Source: Tianweitania aestuarii (lineage in GTDB: Bacteria > Pseudomonadota > Alphaproteobacteria > Rhizobiales > Rhizobiaceae). Taken from it: DNA of 64,000 nucleotides. The stretch's first letter is position 1. The number at the start of each line of letters is the position of its first letter. A model generated the notes under the pieces. The model saw only the letters and a program-made list of their open reading frames with translations, did not search any database and was not told the DNA's origin. Positions 26,734 to 35,008 of the stretch are shown one piece after another. Position numbers and translations under genes: made by a program. The DNA lies in the NCBI RefSeq assembly GCF_018457165.1, contig NZ_JAFMNX010000001.1:1116001-1180000 (forward strand). Direction: 5' to 3'.

Positions 26734-26970
26734 ATGCGCTACTATTTCGACCTACGCGATGGTGACAGCTCGCTGGTGGACCATGTGGGCCTGGAACTTG
26801 CAAACCTTGATGCAGCAAAGATGGAGGCATCAGACAGGCTGACCAGCTTCGTAAAGCCTTATGTGAAAGGTGGTGAAAGACGGGCAACGGCCATCGAGAT
26901 CAGAGCCGGTAACCGTCTGGTCTTCACGTTCAAGATCATACTTGAGAAGGGTAGCAGTGGAAGGCGGTAA
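26734..26970 (+). CDS. DUF6894-type small protein
   Basis: The 78-residue protein starts MRYYFDLRDGD, the mark of the DUF6894 family, then GLELANLDAAKMEASDRL and ends in a basic tail. The family is common in Rhizobiales genomes and of unknown function. I chose the ATG at 26734, five bases after AGGAG (26724-26728). Confidence 0.75.
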   Translation: MRYYFDLRDGDSSLVDHVGLELANLDAAKMEASDRLTSFVKPYVKGGERRATAIEIRAGNRLVFTFKIILEKGSSGRR

Positions 26971-27036
26971 GCGGGTGCACTCGAGCGGGCAATACCCGGC
27001 ACTGAGAACGTCGCAACCCGTCGCGTGACATTAGGC

Positions 27037-27771
27037 TCAAAGGCCGGTTGCCTTGGGCTTGCGGGTGCGGACGGGCTTTTCAACTGCCGTTCCGTTCATG
27101 GTCTTGGCTTCGGCTGTAGGCTTATTCGAAGCCGTCTTGGTCTTCTGCGCTTCCGGGCCTTCAGCAACCGTAGATTTCGGCCCGCGCGGAGCACGAGCCT
27201 TCTTCGCGGGCGCTGCCGTTTCGACGAAGGGTGCCTCCGTCGGCTCCGTAACCACTGCACTTGTTGGTGCTAAAGGGGCTGCGGGTGCGATTGGTGCAAC
27301 AGGCGAAAGCGGTTCAACCGGCTGAGCCAGAGCGCCTGCCCCCAGACCGGACGCTTCCTTGGGCGCTTCGTCTGTCAGAGCGGATGGCGCAGCGGTCGCA
27401 CCGGTCTTGAGCGGTTCGGCAGCGGTTGCTTCCGTTGAAGCCGGCGTTGAAGGCGCCGGCGTGGACGGCCGCATGACCTGATCCATCCCGGTGCGAACAT
27501 CGTCCGCAGCCTTTTCAAACGGGTTCAAAGCCTTGCGGATCTCGTTCTTGGGATTGAGCGAGCGCAGGTCATTGACCGATTTGCGGACGTCGTCGAGTTC
27601 GGCTTCTTTCAAAGCGTCATCGAACTGCTTGCGGAAGTCGCCAGCCAATGACGACATCTTCGCAGTAAATTTGCCGAAAGTGCGCAACATCTTCGGCATA
27701 TCCTTAGGGCCTACAACCACGACCATGACAACCGCGATTACAAGCATCTCGGTTCCTGCGATGTTGAACAT
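27037..27771 (-). CDS. tatB: Orphan TatB (Sec-independent translocase subunit) paralogue
   Basis: The 244-residue protein begins MFNIAGTEMLVIAVVMVVVVGPKDMPKM: the TatB N-terminus with the conserved E8, a single membrane helix, and the G-P hinge. An amphipathic helix (TFGKFTAKMSSLAGDFRKQF) and EAELDDVRKSVNDL follow, as in alphaproteobacterial TatB. The C-terminal half is Pro/Ala-rich with a basic end (KPVRTRKPKATG). Chromosomal tatB sits between tatA and tatC; neither is here. It lies 139 bases downstream of the lysis genes on the same strand. I infer a phage or island copy acting with the host TatC. Confidence 0.85.
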   Translation of the reverse strand: MFNIAGTEMLVIAVVMVVVVGPKDMPKMLRTFGKFTAKMSSLAGDFRKQFDDALKEAELDDVRKSVNDLRSLNPKNEIRKALNPFEKAADDVRTGMDQVMRPSTPAPSTPASTEATAAEPLKTGATAAPSALTDEAPKEASGLGAGALAQPVEPLSPVAPIAPAAPLAPTSAVVTEPTEAPFVETAAPAKKARAPRGPKSTVAEGPEAQKTKTASNKPTAEAKTMNGTAVEKPVRTRKPKATGL

Positions 27772-27910
27772 GGCTGGCTTCCTTATTCGGGTTCGCAGCA
27801 AATTTTGAAGCGCTGCGAGAGCGGTTCCGCGTCGCTGGCCGCTAGAACACTTATGCGCACGAACCAAGCGCTTACCCGCATTTTACGCGGGGAAGATGAA
27901 AAGCATACAA

Positions 27911-28420
27911 CTAAGGCCTCATCCAGGCAAAGCGCCTCATGATCGGCGGTCCCTCGAATACATCTCGTCGATTTCGCCATGTTAGCTCTGGGTTGGCGAC
28001 GATCTGGAACTGCCGCTCGCGCAGGTTCTGTTCCAGTGGAAAAAAGCGTTGCCACGGATTGCAGGCGAAGCGAAGCGTGCCGCGATAAAGGGCGTTGCCC
28101 GGCGCGGCCGCCATAGGCACCGGAATGCGGATCGTGAACTTGGACGGACCAGCCTCGACAATGCGTTGCTGCGCAGAGATCGGCCATTCCACCTGCATCT
28201 CGTCGATGATGTAGCGGAAGGCGATGATCTCGCATGTAGAAGCCCAGATCACGTCATAGTCGATCTGAAGGAAGTCGCCCTGCATGACGGTCGGGGTGAT
28301 AACCTCAGACACACTGGACGCCGCCGGCTTCCGGTCCATAATCGCCCAATACATCCACGGGACGGCAAGGACGCAGACGATCGCCGCGATGATGTTCGGG
28401 AACGTCAGACGCTTCCTCAT
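27911..28420 (-). CDS. Phage membrane-anchored protein, lysis cassette
   Basis: A 169-residue protein with an N-terminal hydrophobic helix (FPNIIAAIVCVLAVPWMYWAI, about residues 7-27) and a soluble domain of mixed strands (CEIIAFRYIIDEMQ, FTIRIPVPM). The start at 28420 overlaps the preceding gene by four bases (ATGA). Its position after the holin-like gene suggests a spanin-like or other envelope role, but I see no lipobox and no classic spanin pattern. Confidence 0.6.
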   Translation of the reverse strand: MRKRLTFPNIIAAIVCVLAVPWMYWAIMDRKPAASSVSEVITPTVMQGDFLQIDYDVIWASTCEIIAFRYIIDEMQVEWPISAQQRIVEAGPSKFTIRIPVPMAAAPGNALYRGTLRFACNPWQRFFPLEQNLRERQFQIVANPELTWRNRRDVFEGPPIMRRFAWMRP

Positions 28421-28722
28421 TTCGCAAGACCTTTCACGATTTCGCTCGCGACGTAGAGGCCGCCAGCCATTGCCGACAGCCAAAGCGCGATCTTCTTCAG
28501 TGTTTCAGTGACGATGCGCCAGGCGCGCTTGCGCTCATGATCAGCAGTGACCTCTGGTTCCAACTTCACGATCCGGCGCAAAGAATCGCTGTCGAGCTCA
28601 TCAAGGCGGGCTTCTATGTCGGAGACACGCTGAACGAGACCGGTAATGCTCTTCGCCTGATCAGTTTGGTTGCGCTCGATGCCGTCAAGGCGACGTAGGA
28701 TTTTCTCATGTTCTTCGACCAT
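28417..28722 (-). CDS. Holin-like protein (coiled coil plus membrane helix)
   Basis: The 101-residue protein has a coiled-coil N-terminal half (HEKILRRLDGIERNQTDQ, RVSDIEARLDEL) and one hydrophobic helix near the end (IALWLSAMAGGLYVASEIV) with a basic tail. This layout is like XhlA-type hemolysin/holin partners. It sits between the endolysin gene and the next membrane protein with coupled overlaps, which supports a role in lysis. Confidence 0.65.
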   Translation of the reverse strand: MVEEHEKILRRLDGIERNQTDQAKSITGLVQRVSDIEARLDELDSDSLRRIVKLEPEVTADHERKRAWRIVTETLKKIALWLSAMAGGLYVASEIVKGLAK

Positions 28723-28747
28723 TCCGTCGCACCTCTAGACCGTCTGT

Positions 28748-29641
28748 TCAGCTGGGCTCTGCCCGCTTCGGCATGAACCGCAGATCGCGCGCCTTGTAGG
28801 CCGCTACGAAGCTGCCGATCTGCCCGGGCAGCCACCCGCCGATTATGCCGATCGCCAGCATGACCTCGGGATCGTCGAGCCCGTCCGGCAGCCAGCCGAG
28901 CCGCGACAGGATCAGCAGGATCGCGCCACTAATGCCGCCGGTTGCCAGCCCGGCCTTTGCGCCCGCAACTGGCTTGTTCATCTGTTCGACAGGCGTGAGG
29001 GGCTTGGTGGTTGGCACGGGTGCTGTCTCCGGGAGGATGATGGGCTCTTCGTTTTCAGGGCGCGGCGCAGGAGTGGCGGGAAGCGCAGGCAACGCGTCGC
29101 CGAGCTCCTTCATGTCATCAATGACAGCCTCGAACTCCTCCGGCGTCACCAGCGCCTTGTTCAGCCCGTCGCCAGCGTAATAGCTCTGCCCACGCTCAAC
29201 GACGCGGTGCGCGCCCTTCACGGAAGCCAGCACCGGGAACGATGCCCATTCTTGAGAAAGCCGCTTGCCGAACTCTGTGCGGCTGATCCGGCCTGCCATG
29301 AAGTCCTCATAGCCGCGGCGCTTGAGCAGGTGATAGCCGAGACGGTCTTGCAGATCCTCGTCGAAGATTTGAGTGCCGCGCAGGCGAAGCTCGCGCTTCA
29401 GGTCCGTCAGCGTCGAGCGCATGAACTGATAGCCGGCGGTTGCCGACGAGCCAAAGCGCTTCGACCATGAGGCCATAGCGCCAAGGATCTCGTCGACCGT
29501 CATCCGAGTGACTGGCTTTGGCAGCTTGTCCTGGTTGTGGCCGTAGATGACGTTGTATCCAGACGGGCCATCGGTGCCGACTTCTGTGGCGCGCACGAAG
29601 TCGAGCATCCGGGCCGCTGCAAGCGGAACGGTGCGGTCCAT
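28748..29641 (-). CDS. Endolysin (lysozyme-like, GH104-like) fused to a C-terminal membrane domain
   Basis: The 297-residue protein has an N-terminal muramidase-like domain: MLDFVRATEVGTDG with the likely catalytic E20, then TAGYQFM and QEWASFP, which match the order of lambda endolysin motifs (SEGTDN, GRYQL, IWASLP). A proline-rich linker (residues about 180-215) follows. The last 75 residues hold two hydrophobic helices (GGISGAILLILS, MLAIGIIGGWLPG) and a basic tail. I chose the ATG at 29641, eight bases after GGAG. The membrane domain could replace a pinholin or anchor the enzyme. Confidence 0.78.
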   Translation of the reverse strand: MDRTVPLAAARMLDFVRATEVGTDGPSGYNVIYGHNQDKLPKPVTRMTVDEILGAMASWSKRFGSSATAGYQFMRSTLTDLKRELRLRGTQIFDEDLQDRLGYHLLKRRGYEDFMAGRISRTEFGKRLSQEWASFPVLASVKGAHRVVERGQSYYAGDGLNKALVTPEEFEAVIDDMKELGDALPALPATPAPRPENEEPIILPETAPVPTTKPLTPVEQMNKPVAGAKAGLATGGISGAILLILSRLGWLPDGLDDPEVMLAIGIIGGWLPGQIGSFVAAYKARDLRFMPKRAEPS

Positions 29642-29702
29642 TTCCAATTCTCCGTTGAAGTTCAATTCAGCGCGCTATGTCTGCGGCTGGAAGATTGATT
29701 TG

Positions 29703-29822
29703 ATGAGCTTGCTTGCCGTGTCTCGGCTAGATTTGGTGCTGCTTTTAGCTGCGTGCGCGCTGCTCACAGTGGCTACGGTGCACATATTGTATGAGGCGGC
29801 GATCGCCTTCGGCTTCTTCTAA
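29703..29822 (+). CDS. Possible very small membrane protein (39 residues)
   Basis: The ORF reads MSLLAVSRLDLVLLLAACALL and ends AAIAFGFF, with one hydrophobic helix. It is on the opposite strand to the late genes. The ribosome binding site is weak, so the gene is uncertain. Confidence 0.35.
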   Translation: MSLLAVSRLDLVLLLAACALLTVATVHILYEAAIAFGFF

Positions 29823-29935
29823 GGGGCTGCGCCTTCAGCAAATTCCTAGAGAGGCGGCTGGATGCTCCGGAACAACCGAGCCGTTGAAGTGTTCAAGCCC
29901 ACAGTCGACATGGTTCTCTCCTGTTCGGCCCTTCA

Positions 29936-29979
29936 ACCCGGCCGGAGCGCTATGCCGCTGCGGTCGGGTCTTTCGTTTT
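29936..29979 (+). terminator. Probable terminator
   Basis: ACCCGGCCGGAGCG and CGCTGCGGTCGGGT pair with two mismatches, followed by CTTTCGTTTT on the plus strand. It follows the small plus-strand ORF at 29703. Confidence 0.55.
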
Positions 29980-30065
29980 AAATCCTGACAGTGATGGTAA
30001 ACCTACCTTCATCAAAGATGCAGGCGTGGATCGCTGGGCTTAACAAATGATGCTACCCTAGCGTC

Positions 30066-30209
30066 ATGAACGACAATGATTATGACGATCACAAGCCAAG
30101 CACGCTGGATCGTGTGCTATTCGCTCTAGCCTGCTTTATGCTCATAGCTGCCTTCAGTGGTCTGGCGGTCGTCGCCTTCCTGACCTTCCTCGGCCATCAT
30201 CCAGCATGA
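30066..30209 (+). CDS. Very small membrane protein (47 residues)
   Basis: The ORF starts MNDNDYDDHKPSTLDRVLF, a charged head, and continues with one hydrophobic helix (LACFMLIAAFSGLAVVAFLTF), ending GHHPA. It is on the plus strand between lysis and tail fibre genes. The head-plus-helix layout is like that of the ORFs at 26504 and 25741. Confidence 0.45.
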   Translation: MNDNDYDDHKPSTLDRVLFALACFMLIAAFSGLAVVAFLTFLGHHPA

Positions 30210-30292
30210 AGATCGGCTTCGCTTTTACCATTGATTAACGATCAGCAAGCAAGCTGTTTATGTCGGGCGCGGTACCTGAAGCTGACCGACAA

Positions 30293-30331
30293 GGGCCCGG
30301 CTACTCCTCCGGTGACCTCCCGGCCGGGCCC
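30293..30331. repeat. GC-rich hairpin
   Basis: GGGCCCGGC at 30293-30301 and GCCGGGCCC at 30323-30331 form a nine-base-pair stem with a 21-base loop. No T-run follows on either strand. Confidence 0.4.
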
Positions 30332-30437
30332 GCGTCGGCATCTCGATGCAAAACAGATCAATCAACCTTGCTTTTTACAGAGTGGACGATAGCTGCAATT
30401 CCTGTCGGCGAGCCATGCGCCGGGCACAGGAATAAGC

Positions 30438-30656
30438 TTGCAACGTTTCATCCGTCTTCTTCGCGTCTTGGTGTTTGGGTTCTCAGACGACACCCACTGG
30501 GTTTCCACCTATTCCGTTGATAGAGTCCGGCTAATCGATGGAGAATATGGGCAAGGCAATCTCATGATGAGAGTGCGCCATGGTCGAGTCGAGTACCGCC
30601 ATGAGGCATGCCATGAGCGATGCAGGGTCCGCAAGAAAGATGGAGGTATGCTTTGA
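30438..30656 (+). CDS. Small hypothetical phage protein
   Basis: A 72-residue ORF from a TTG with AGGA six bases upstream: RFIRLLRVLVFGFSDDTHWV, then DRVRLIDGEYGQGNLMMR and VEYRHEA. The segment VRLIDG...L.MRV reads like a family of short phage/rhizobial proteins, but I cannot name it. It is on the plus strand, unlike the late genes. Confidence 0.4.
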   Translation: MQRFIRLLRVLVFGFSDDTHWVSTYSVDRVRLIDGEYGQGNLMMRVRHGRVEYRHEACHERCRVRKKDGGML

Positions 30657-30755
30657 TCCAGCGTGCCATGCCCGACGGGCAGCATTTACGCGTTCTTTAC
30701 GCCACTAAGAGCACGATGCTCTTAGCCGGGCGGCGTAGCGTATTTGGCCGGCAAC

Positions 30756-30794
30756 AAGCCCGGCCGTTTCCCAGTTCAATCAGCGGCCGGGCTT
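30756..30794 (-). terminator. Hairpin at the end of the tail fibre operon
   Basis: AAGCCCGGCCG and CGGCCGGGCTT form a perfect 11-base-pair stem just beyond the stop of the tail gene at 30800. The T-run is poor (TTGTTGCC on the minus strand), so termination may be factor-aided. Confidence 0.5.
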
Positions 30795-30799
30795 ACGCT

Positions 30800-31261
30800 T
30801 CAAGCCCAGACCCGCGCCGGCGTTTTCACCACGGCCGGGTCGAAGATCCTCATGCCCGACGTGCCTTCCCAACCGGCCGGAATGCCCGGCTCCGCGATCG
30901 GCACGAAGTGCATTGATGCGTCGAGCAGGTCGAGGATCCTCGTGCTCTGGAAGATGTCGCCTTCGTCGGGCAGGCCGTAGGTCAGCGCGAGAACCAGGTC
31001 GCCATAGCCGAACATGTTGACGTGGTGGCCGGGGATGACCGTCGGCTCCTCAACGACATTGCCATCCTCATCCCAAGCGCCGCCCTTCACAATCGGGCCG
31101 ATCTCATCGATGGCAATGCCGAAGTCGGGCACGAGCGCACCCGTGTCCGGATCAACTGTCACCAGCGGGTTGCCGGTGAGCGGGTTCAGGATCTCGCTCA
31201 TTGACTGGATGAAGGCGGCGCGGTCGAGACACCACGCCATATAGTGAATGCGGTCGATCAT
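30800..31261 (-). CDS. Phage tail-region hypothetical protein
   Basis: The 153-residue protein starts MIDRIHYMAWCLDRAAFI and contains PGHHVNMFGYGDLV. The ATG at 31261 follows AAAGGG and overlaps the preceding stop (ATGA), so it is translated with the tail fibre genes. It may be a fibre tip or chaperone; no domain recognised. Confidence 0.6.
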   Translation of the reverse strand: MIDRIHYMAWCLDRAAFIQSMSEILNPLTGNPLVTVDPDTGALVPDFGIAIDEIGPIVKGGAWDEDGNVVEEPTVIPGHHVNMFGYGDLVLALTYGLPDEGDIFQSTRILDLLDASMHFVPIAEPGIPAGWEGTSGMRIFDPAVVKTPARVWA

Positions 31262-32562
31262 GCGCGGACCCTTTGCAAGAGTTCGTTGGCAGCCAGCTTG
31301 CGGGGGATGTAGATCGCCGATCGGTACCACATGATGCCGTCCGCAGGCCGAAATTCCAGTCGTGACAGATTGAAGGGCGTCCAGAGGCTCGGGAAGTCCT
31401 GAGCGTATCCAGTGACGCCGGTTGCCACCGAGTGACCATCCGGCCCCCACGACACGGCCGTTTTCTTCGGTGAAGGCGCAACCGGAAATGTGAAATCCGT
31501 CAGGATTTCCATGAAATTTTGAGGATTAACGTTTCCGCTGTAGCCACGAGTACCGCCGTAAAGGCGGGCGTTCCGCCCGGTGAGGTCCTGTTTCAGCAAG
31601 GCAGCGTAGTCGAGAGACGAATTAGGCCCGTATAGGCCCAAGGAGAAATTGCGAGTGTCCGTGTCGAAATTATAAGCCATCCCGTCAAGGATCAGCGTTC
31701 CTGCCGCCGAATTGTAAGGCAGGAAGCCGGTCGGGATCTGGGGCTGATCGGCGGCGCGAGTTACGGCAAAAGCATCAGTCTTGGTGTAGCTCGAGGCGAA
31801 GGATGCCTTCTCGATCTGATAACCCGAGATTTTGAAAGTTCTAGCGTTGTTCCCCGGGTATTTTAAAACCCCGATGTGGGAGTTTGTTGCTACAGCCGTA
31901 TGCGTCACCGCAACTCGGTACAGCTTGTTTCCGCAGTCGGTTACAACCCAATTGCTCATTGGTTGCAGGGCGTTGTGTATGAAGGGGGCAAACGGATGAT
32001 CGCTTCCATTAGCTGCCCCCGCTCCGCCAATGTTCGGCGCTAAACCATCATCCATTTCGATGAAGAACGAGAACGTCCAAGTGTCGCCAACTGCGGGGGC
32101 AGGGTGTGCTTTATATACATACGTTGTTTCAGTGGCGACACTGAACGCAATGCCCTTATTCTCACTTAGATGCGGAAACGATGTTTCCAAAATTTGACCG
32201 CCACGCGCTGATGTACCAGCATTAAGACCGGTCTGAAATTCGGAACGAGTGGAGGCATTCACGCGCTGTTCCTCGACGCGCATCCCCATAGGCTTCCCTG
32301 CGGCGTCGAATTCTTTCTCCCACCACGGCGCACTTTCCAATTTGCCTGATGTCCGGCGCAGAGGTTTTGTCGCCGACGCGCCTGGGTTGGTCAGCACATC
32401 GCCGATATCGCGCAGCATCGTGTTGGCCGGGTTCTTCTTATCGACGATCCAAGCCTTGCCGCCGATGAAGTCGAACACGGCACCTTCAGGCTCACCGAGC
32501 AGGGCAATGGTCGGATCGAGCGGAGCGGAAGGCGGGCGCTCGATATAAGGAACGATGCTCAT
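31258..32562 (-). CDS. Phage tail fibre/spike-like protein
   Basis: A 434-residue protein with a phage-type N-terminus (FIGGKAWIVDKKNPANTML), a head-fibre-like middle (TWTFSFFIEMDD, LYRVAVTHTAV, FKISGYQIEKASFASSY) and a LamG-like C-terminal half (GTLILDGMAYNFDTDTR). The pattern of GYQIEKASFASSY before a receptor-like domain is common in phage head spike/fibre proteins. Its place at the end of the tail operon supports a host-binding role. Confidence 0.65.
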   Translation of the reverse strand: MSIVPYIERPPSAPLDPTIALLGEPEGAVFDFIGGKAWIVDKKNPANTMLRDIGDVLTNPGASATKPLRRTSGKLESAPWWEKEFDAAGKPMGMRVEEQRVNASTRSEFQTGLNAGTSARGGQILETSFPHLSENKGIAFSVATETTYVYKAHPAPAVGDTWTFSFFIEMDDGLAPNIGGAGAANGSDHPFAPFIHNALQPMSNWVVTDCGNKLYRVAVTHTAVATNSHIGVLKYPGNNARTFKISGYQIEKASFASSYTKTDAFAVTRAADQPQIPTGFLPYNSAAGTLILDGMAYNFDTDTRNFSLGLYGPNSSLDYAALLKQDLTGRNARLYGGTRGYSGNVNPQNFMEILTDFTFPVAPSPKKTAVSWGPDGHSVATGVTGYAQDFPSLWTPFNLSRLEFRPADGIMWYRSAIYIPRKLAANELLQRVRA

Positions 32563-33581
32563 GTCTTGTACTTCCCGTAGGCGCTCGCCCAGATTTCATG
32601 GACCTCGCCGGCCACTGCCGAAGTGTGAAACGACACCTTCGCGGCCTTGTTGATCGCGATCGACAAACCCTCGATCACTGTCTGGCGTGCATTGTCCGAC
32701 ACGGACCAAGGGCCAGCCACGATCGTGCCGTTGATGGTCATATGAACATCGGCCCGTCCAGCGCCTTGCAGCAGTTCGATGTAGATCGTCGAGATGACGG
32801 AGCCGAACGGCTCGAAGCGCTCGGCCGCATACTCGCCATTTTCGACCTGATCGCTGCGATAGATCTGGACGCCATAAAGCGGCCGAACAGCCGCCGCCGC
32901 CATGGCCGCATCGGCAGCAACAGCGTCGCGATCCTGCTTCGTCTTCGTGGCATCCTTGCCGGTGTTTTCCGCATCTTTTCGGGTCAGTTCCCGCAGATCC
33001 GCAACGGCGGTGCGATCTTCAGAAACCGCCTCGGCAGCCTCGGTGATCGACGCCGTTGCCGCGCTCGCGGTCTGATCGATCGCTTGCCCTGCCGCCCCTG
33101 CAGTGTCGTTCAGCGCCTGGTTGGCCGTTGTCGCCGTCTGCGTGATGGACTGCTCCGCTTCATCAACCGCGGTGCCGATCGTCTGGAGGGCTCCGCTTGC
33201 AGTCGCTTCGAACGCCTCGACGGCATCCGAGACGGCTGCCCGATCGGCGCTGATCGACACTGCAGCATCGCCGGCATTGCTTGCAGCAAGTTCGATGGCT
33301 GCTTGCAGGTCCCGAAAATCCTGCGTCAACTCGGCTCGTGCCGCGATCAATTCCCAGGCTTCCCGCCAGTGCGAACCGATACCGGGCTCAGTCTCGGCTG
33401 AGGCCTCATGCTCGAGGAGGGATCGATAAGATGAGCCGGCATGCAGCAAGGCGGCATGAACCCGGTAGGTCCGGCCAATCGCCCATCCGGCGTTGTCCCA
33501 GAACAAGCCAGCCGGACCTGGCCGGCCGGTCGCATACACGTCGACCGTTGCCGTTCGTTCTCTCAACCGCAAACCACTCAT
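32559..33581 (-). CDS. Tail fibre protein with long coiled coil
   Basis: The 340-residue protein begins with a fibre N-domain (TATVDVYATGRPGPAG) and has a long Ala/Thr/Asp-rich coiled coil (about residues 110-215, e.g. TATTANQALNDTAGAAG), followed by a beta-rich C-domain. Such coiled coils form trimeric fibre shafts. It overlaps both neighbours by four bases. Confidence 0.7.
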   Translation of the reverse strand: MSGLRLRERTATVDVYATGRPGPAGLFWDNAGWAIGRTYRVHAALLHAGSSYRSLLEHEASAETEPGIGSHWREAWELIAARAELTQDFRDLQAAIELAASNAGDAAVSISADRAAVSDAVEAFEATASGALQTIGTAVDEAEQSITQTATTANQALNDTAGAAGQAIDQTASAATASITEAAEAVSEDRTAVADLRELTRKDAENTGKDATKTKQDRDAVAADAAMAAAAVRPLYGVQIYRSDQVENGEYAAERFEPFGSVISTIYIELLQGAGRADVHMTINGTIVAGPWSVSDNARQTVIEGLSIAINKAAKVSFHTSAVAGEVHEIWASAYGKYKT

Positions 33582-33883
33582 CGAACGGTAATCCCAAATC
33601 TTTCGGTTGATTCCTGGCAGCCATCGGCAAAGGTGCGCAGGATGCGCAGCCGGTTCACGTCGACAGGCAGCAGCTGGCTGGCCGCTTCCGCCGGCAGATG
33701 AAAGTGCAGGATGCCGGCTGTAGGATCGGCCTTCACCAGCACGGCATCGGCGAGGATCCCCGGATAGAAGTCGAACACGGCGAAGCGGTCGCCGCTGATA
33801 TCCTCGGCCTGTCCTTCAGGGTCTTTGAAGACGAGATCGAAATCGATGCAGCTGCCGAACGTGACTTGCACGCTTTGTGCCAT
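33578..33883 (-). CDS. Small phage tail-region protein
   Basis: A 101-residue protein: VQVTFGSCIDFDLVFKDPEG at the start, then LHFHLPAEAASQLL. The strand-rich pattern resembles small baseplate/fibre accessory proteins encoded next to fibres. Function unknown. Confidence 0.6.
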   Translation of the reverse strand: MAQSVQVTFGSCIDFDLVFKDPEGQAEDISGDRFAVFDFYPGILADAVLVKADPTAGILHFHLPAEAASQLLPVDVNRLRILRTFADGCQESTERFGITVR

Positions 33884-33894
33884 CGCACGGCCTC

Positions 33895-34338
33895 CTAGAT
33901 TGACGGCGCCAGCAAGGCCGCCGCACGCTCTTCACCGAAAAGGTCCGTTGCCGCTGCCTGCAGAACCGGCCAGAGCGGATCGTCCGATTGATAGGTCTGG
34001 GCAGTGCGAAACAGATTGCGCAGTCGGGCGGACTGCGCGTTCATAGCCGCTTCGATCTGTTCGGCCTCGTCATCCGAGGTGCGCCGCCAAAGGTCAGCCG
34101 GAAACAAGATGAGGGGAGGCTCGGGAGCTGCAGGCGGCTCGTAGGGCACGACATGCCCGTCATCCCAGCGGCGCGCGCCGCTGTTGCTGACAAAGGCTTG
34201 CCACTGCTGCCGGGTGATCCTGACCGCATCGGCCGGAACGGCGGGATGCGGCGCGCCATCTTCGGCATCGGGATAGATCTCGTCGGGCCAGAACCCGAGC
34301 GGCAGCCCGATGGCATCGAACTTTGCATAAACCGGCAT
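33895..34338 (-). CDS. Tail fibre assembly-like protein
   Basis: The 147-residue protein starts MPVYAKFDAIGLPLGFWPDE, has ITRQQWQAFVSNSGARRWDD, and a helical C-terminal half. The N-terminal layout (short strand, PxG, then QWQAF) is typical of tail fibre assembly/attachment chaperones next to gp53-like fibres. Its place directly downstream of the fibre gene at 34340 fits. Confidence 0.6.
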   Translation of the reverse strand: MPVYAKFDAIGLPLGFWPDEIYPDAEDGAPHPAVPADAVRITRQQWQAFVSNSGARRWDDGHVVPYEPPAAPEPPLILFPADLWRRTSDDEAEQIEAAMNAQSARLRNLFRTAQTYQSDDPLWPVLQAAATDLFGEERAAALLAPSI

Positions 34339-34339
34339 C

Positions 34340-35005
34340 TTATCGTCCTACTGCAATCCAGTTGATCGGCGTCGCTAGGATGCCGGACTCCCCGCCGACG
34401 CCCTGGTAGCGGGATCGGACATCAAACTTCGCGGCGGTCACGCCATCGATCGAACAGCCGACGATCATCGTCGCGGCATTGGCGCTGTAAACGAGCACCG
34501 GAACAACCGCGTAGCAGGCGTTCGGAAACACGGCTGGAAAAGTCACCGAAGCGTCACCGATCGCCGCCGTCTTGCCCCATTGGATCATCAGGCCGCCGGG
34601 CAGCTTCAGGTAGCCATTGGCGTTCAGCGATTGCGTGAAGCCCAGCAGCGCCACGGCTTGCGCAACCGACAGAACCTCCTGCACACCATTGCCCGCCGCG
34701 GCTCGACCGAGAAACGACGCCGTCGCGACACTGGCCTGCTTGGCCAGCGTCACCGCGCCATCATCCAGGTTCGCGGTCTTGACCGAACCGGGAGACGCGG
34801 ACAGCTTGCCTTGTACGGCAGTTGCCAGTGCCGCGAGATCGTCCTTAACGTCGCCGAGGCCAAGCGCATCGGCTGTAATCAGCCCAAGCAGATCCTCGAG
34901 GCTGATCATGCCGGTCACGCCGCCGAGAAACCCGAACAGGAGGGCTGCCGGCGAGGCATCGATCGGCGGCAAATCGAGCGCCGTCTTGAGAGGAATATCT
35001 GCCAT
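34340..35005 (-). CDS. Tail fibre protein with gp53-like C-terminal domain
   Basis: The 221-residue protein ends with the Mu/P2-type fibre C-domain: NGYLKLPGGLMIQWGKTAAI, VTFPAVFPNACYAVV and INWIAVGR. The first half is a shaft segment (VQGKLSASPGSVKTANL). The C-domain binds the host surface in related phages. Confidence 0.8.
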   Translation of the reverse strand: MADIPLKTALDLPPIDASPAALLFGFLGGVTGMISLEDLLGLITADALGLGDVKDDLAALATAVQGKLSASPGSVKTANLDDGAVTLAKQASVATASFLGRAAAGNGVQEVLSVAQAVALLGFTQSLNANGYLKLPGGLMIQWGKTAAIGDASVTFPAVFPNACYAVVPVLVYSANAATMIVGCSIDGVTAAKFDVRSRYQGVGGESGILATPINWIAVGR

Positions 35006-35008
35006 GGG

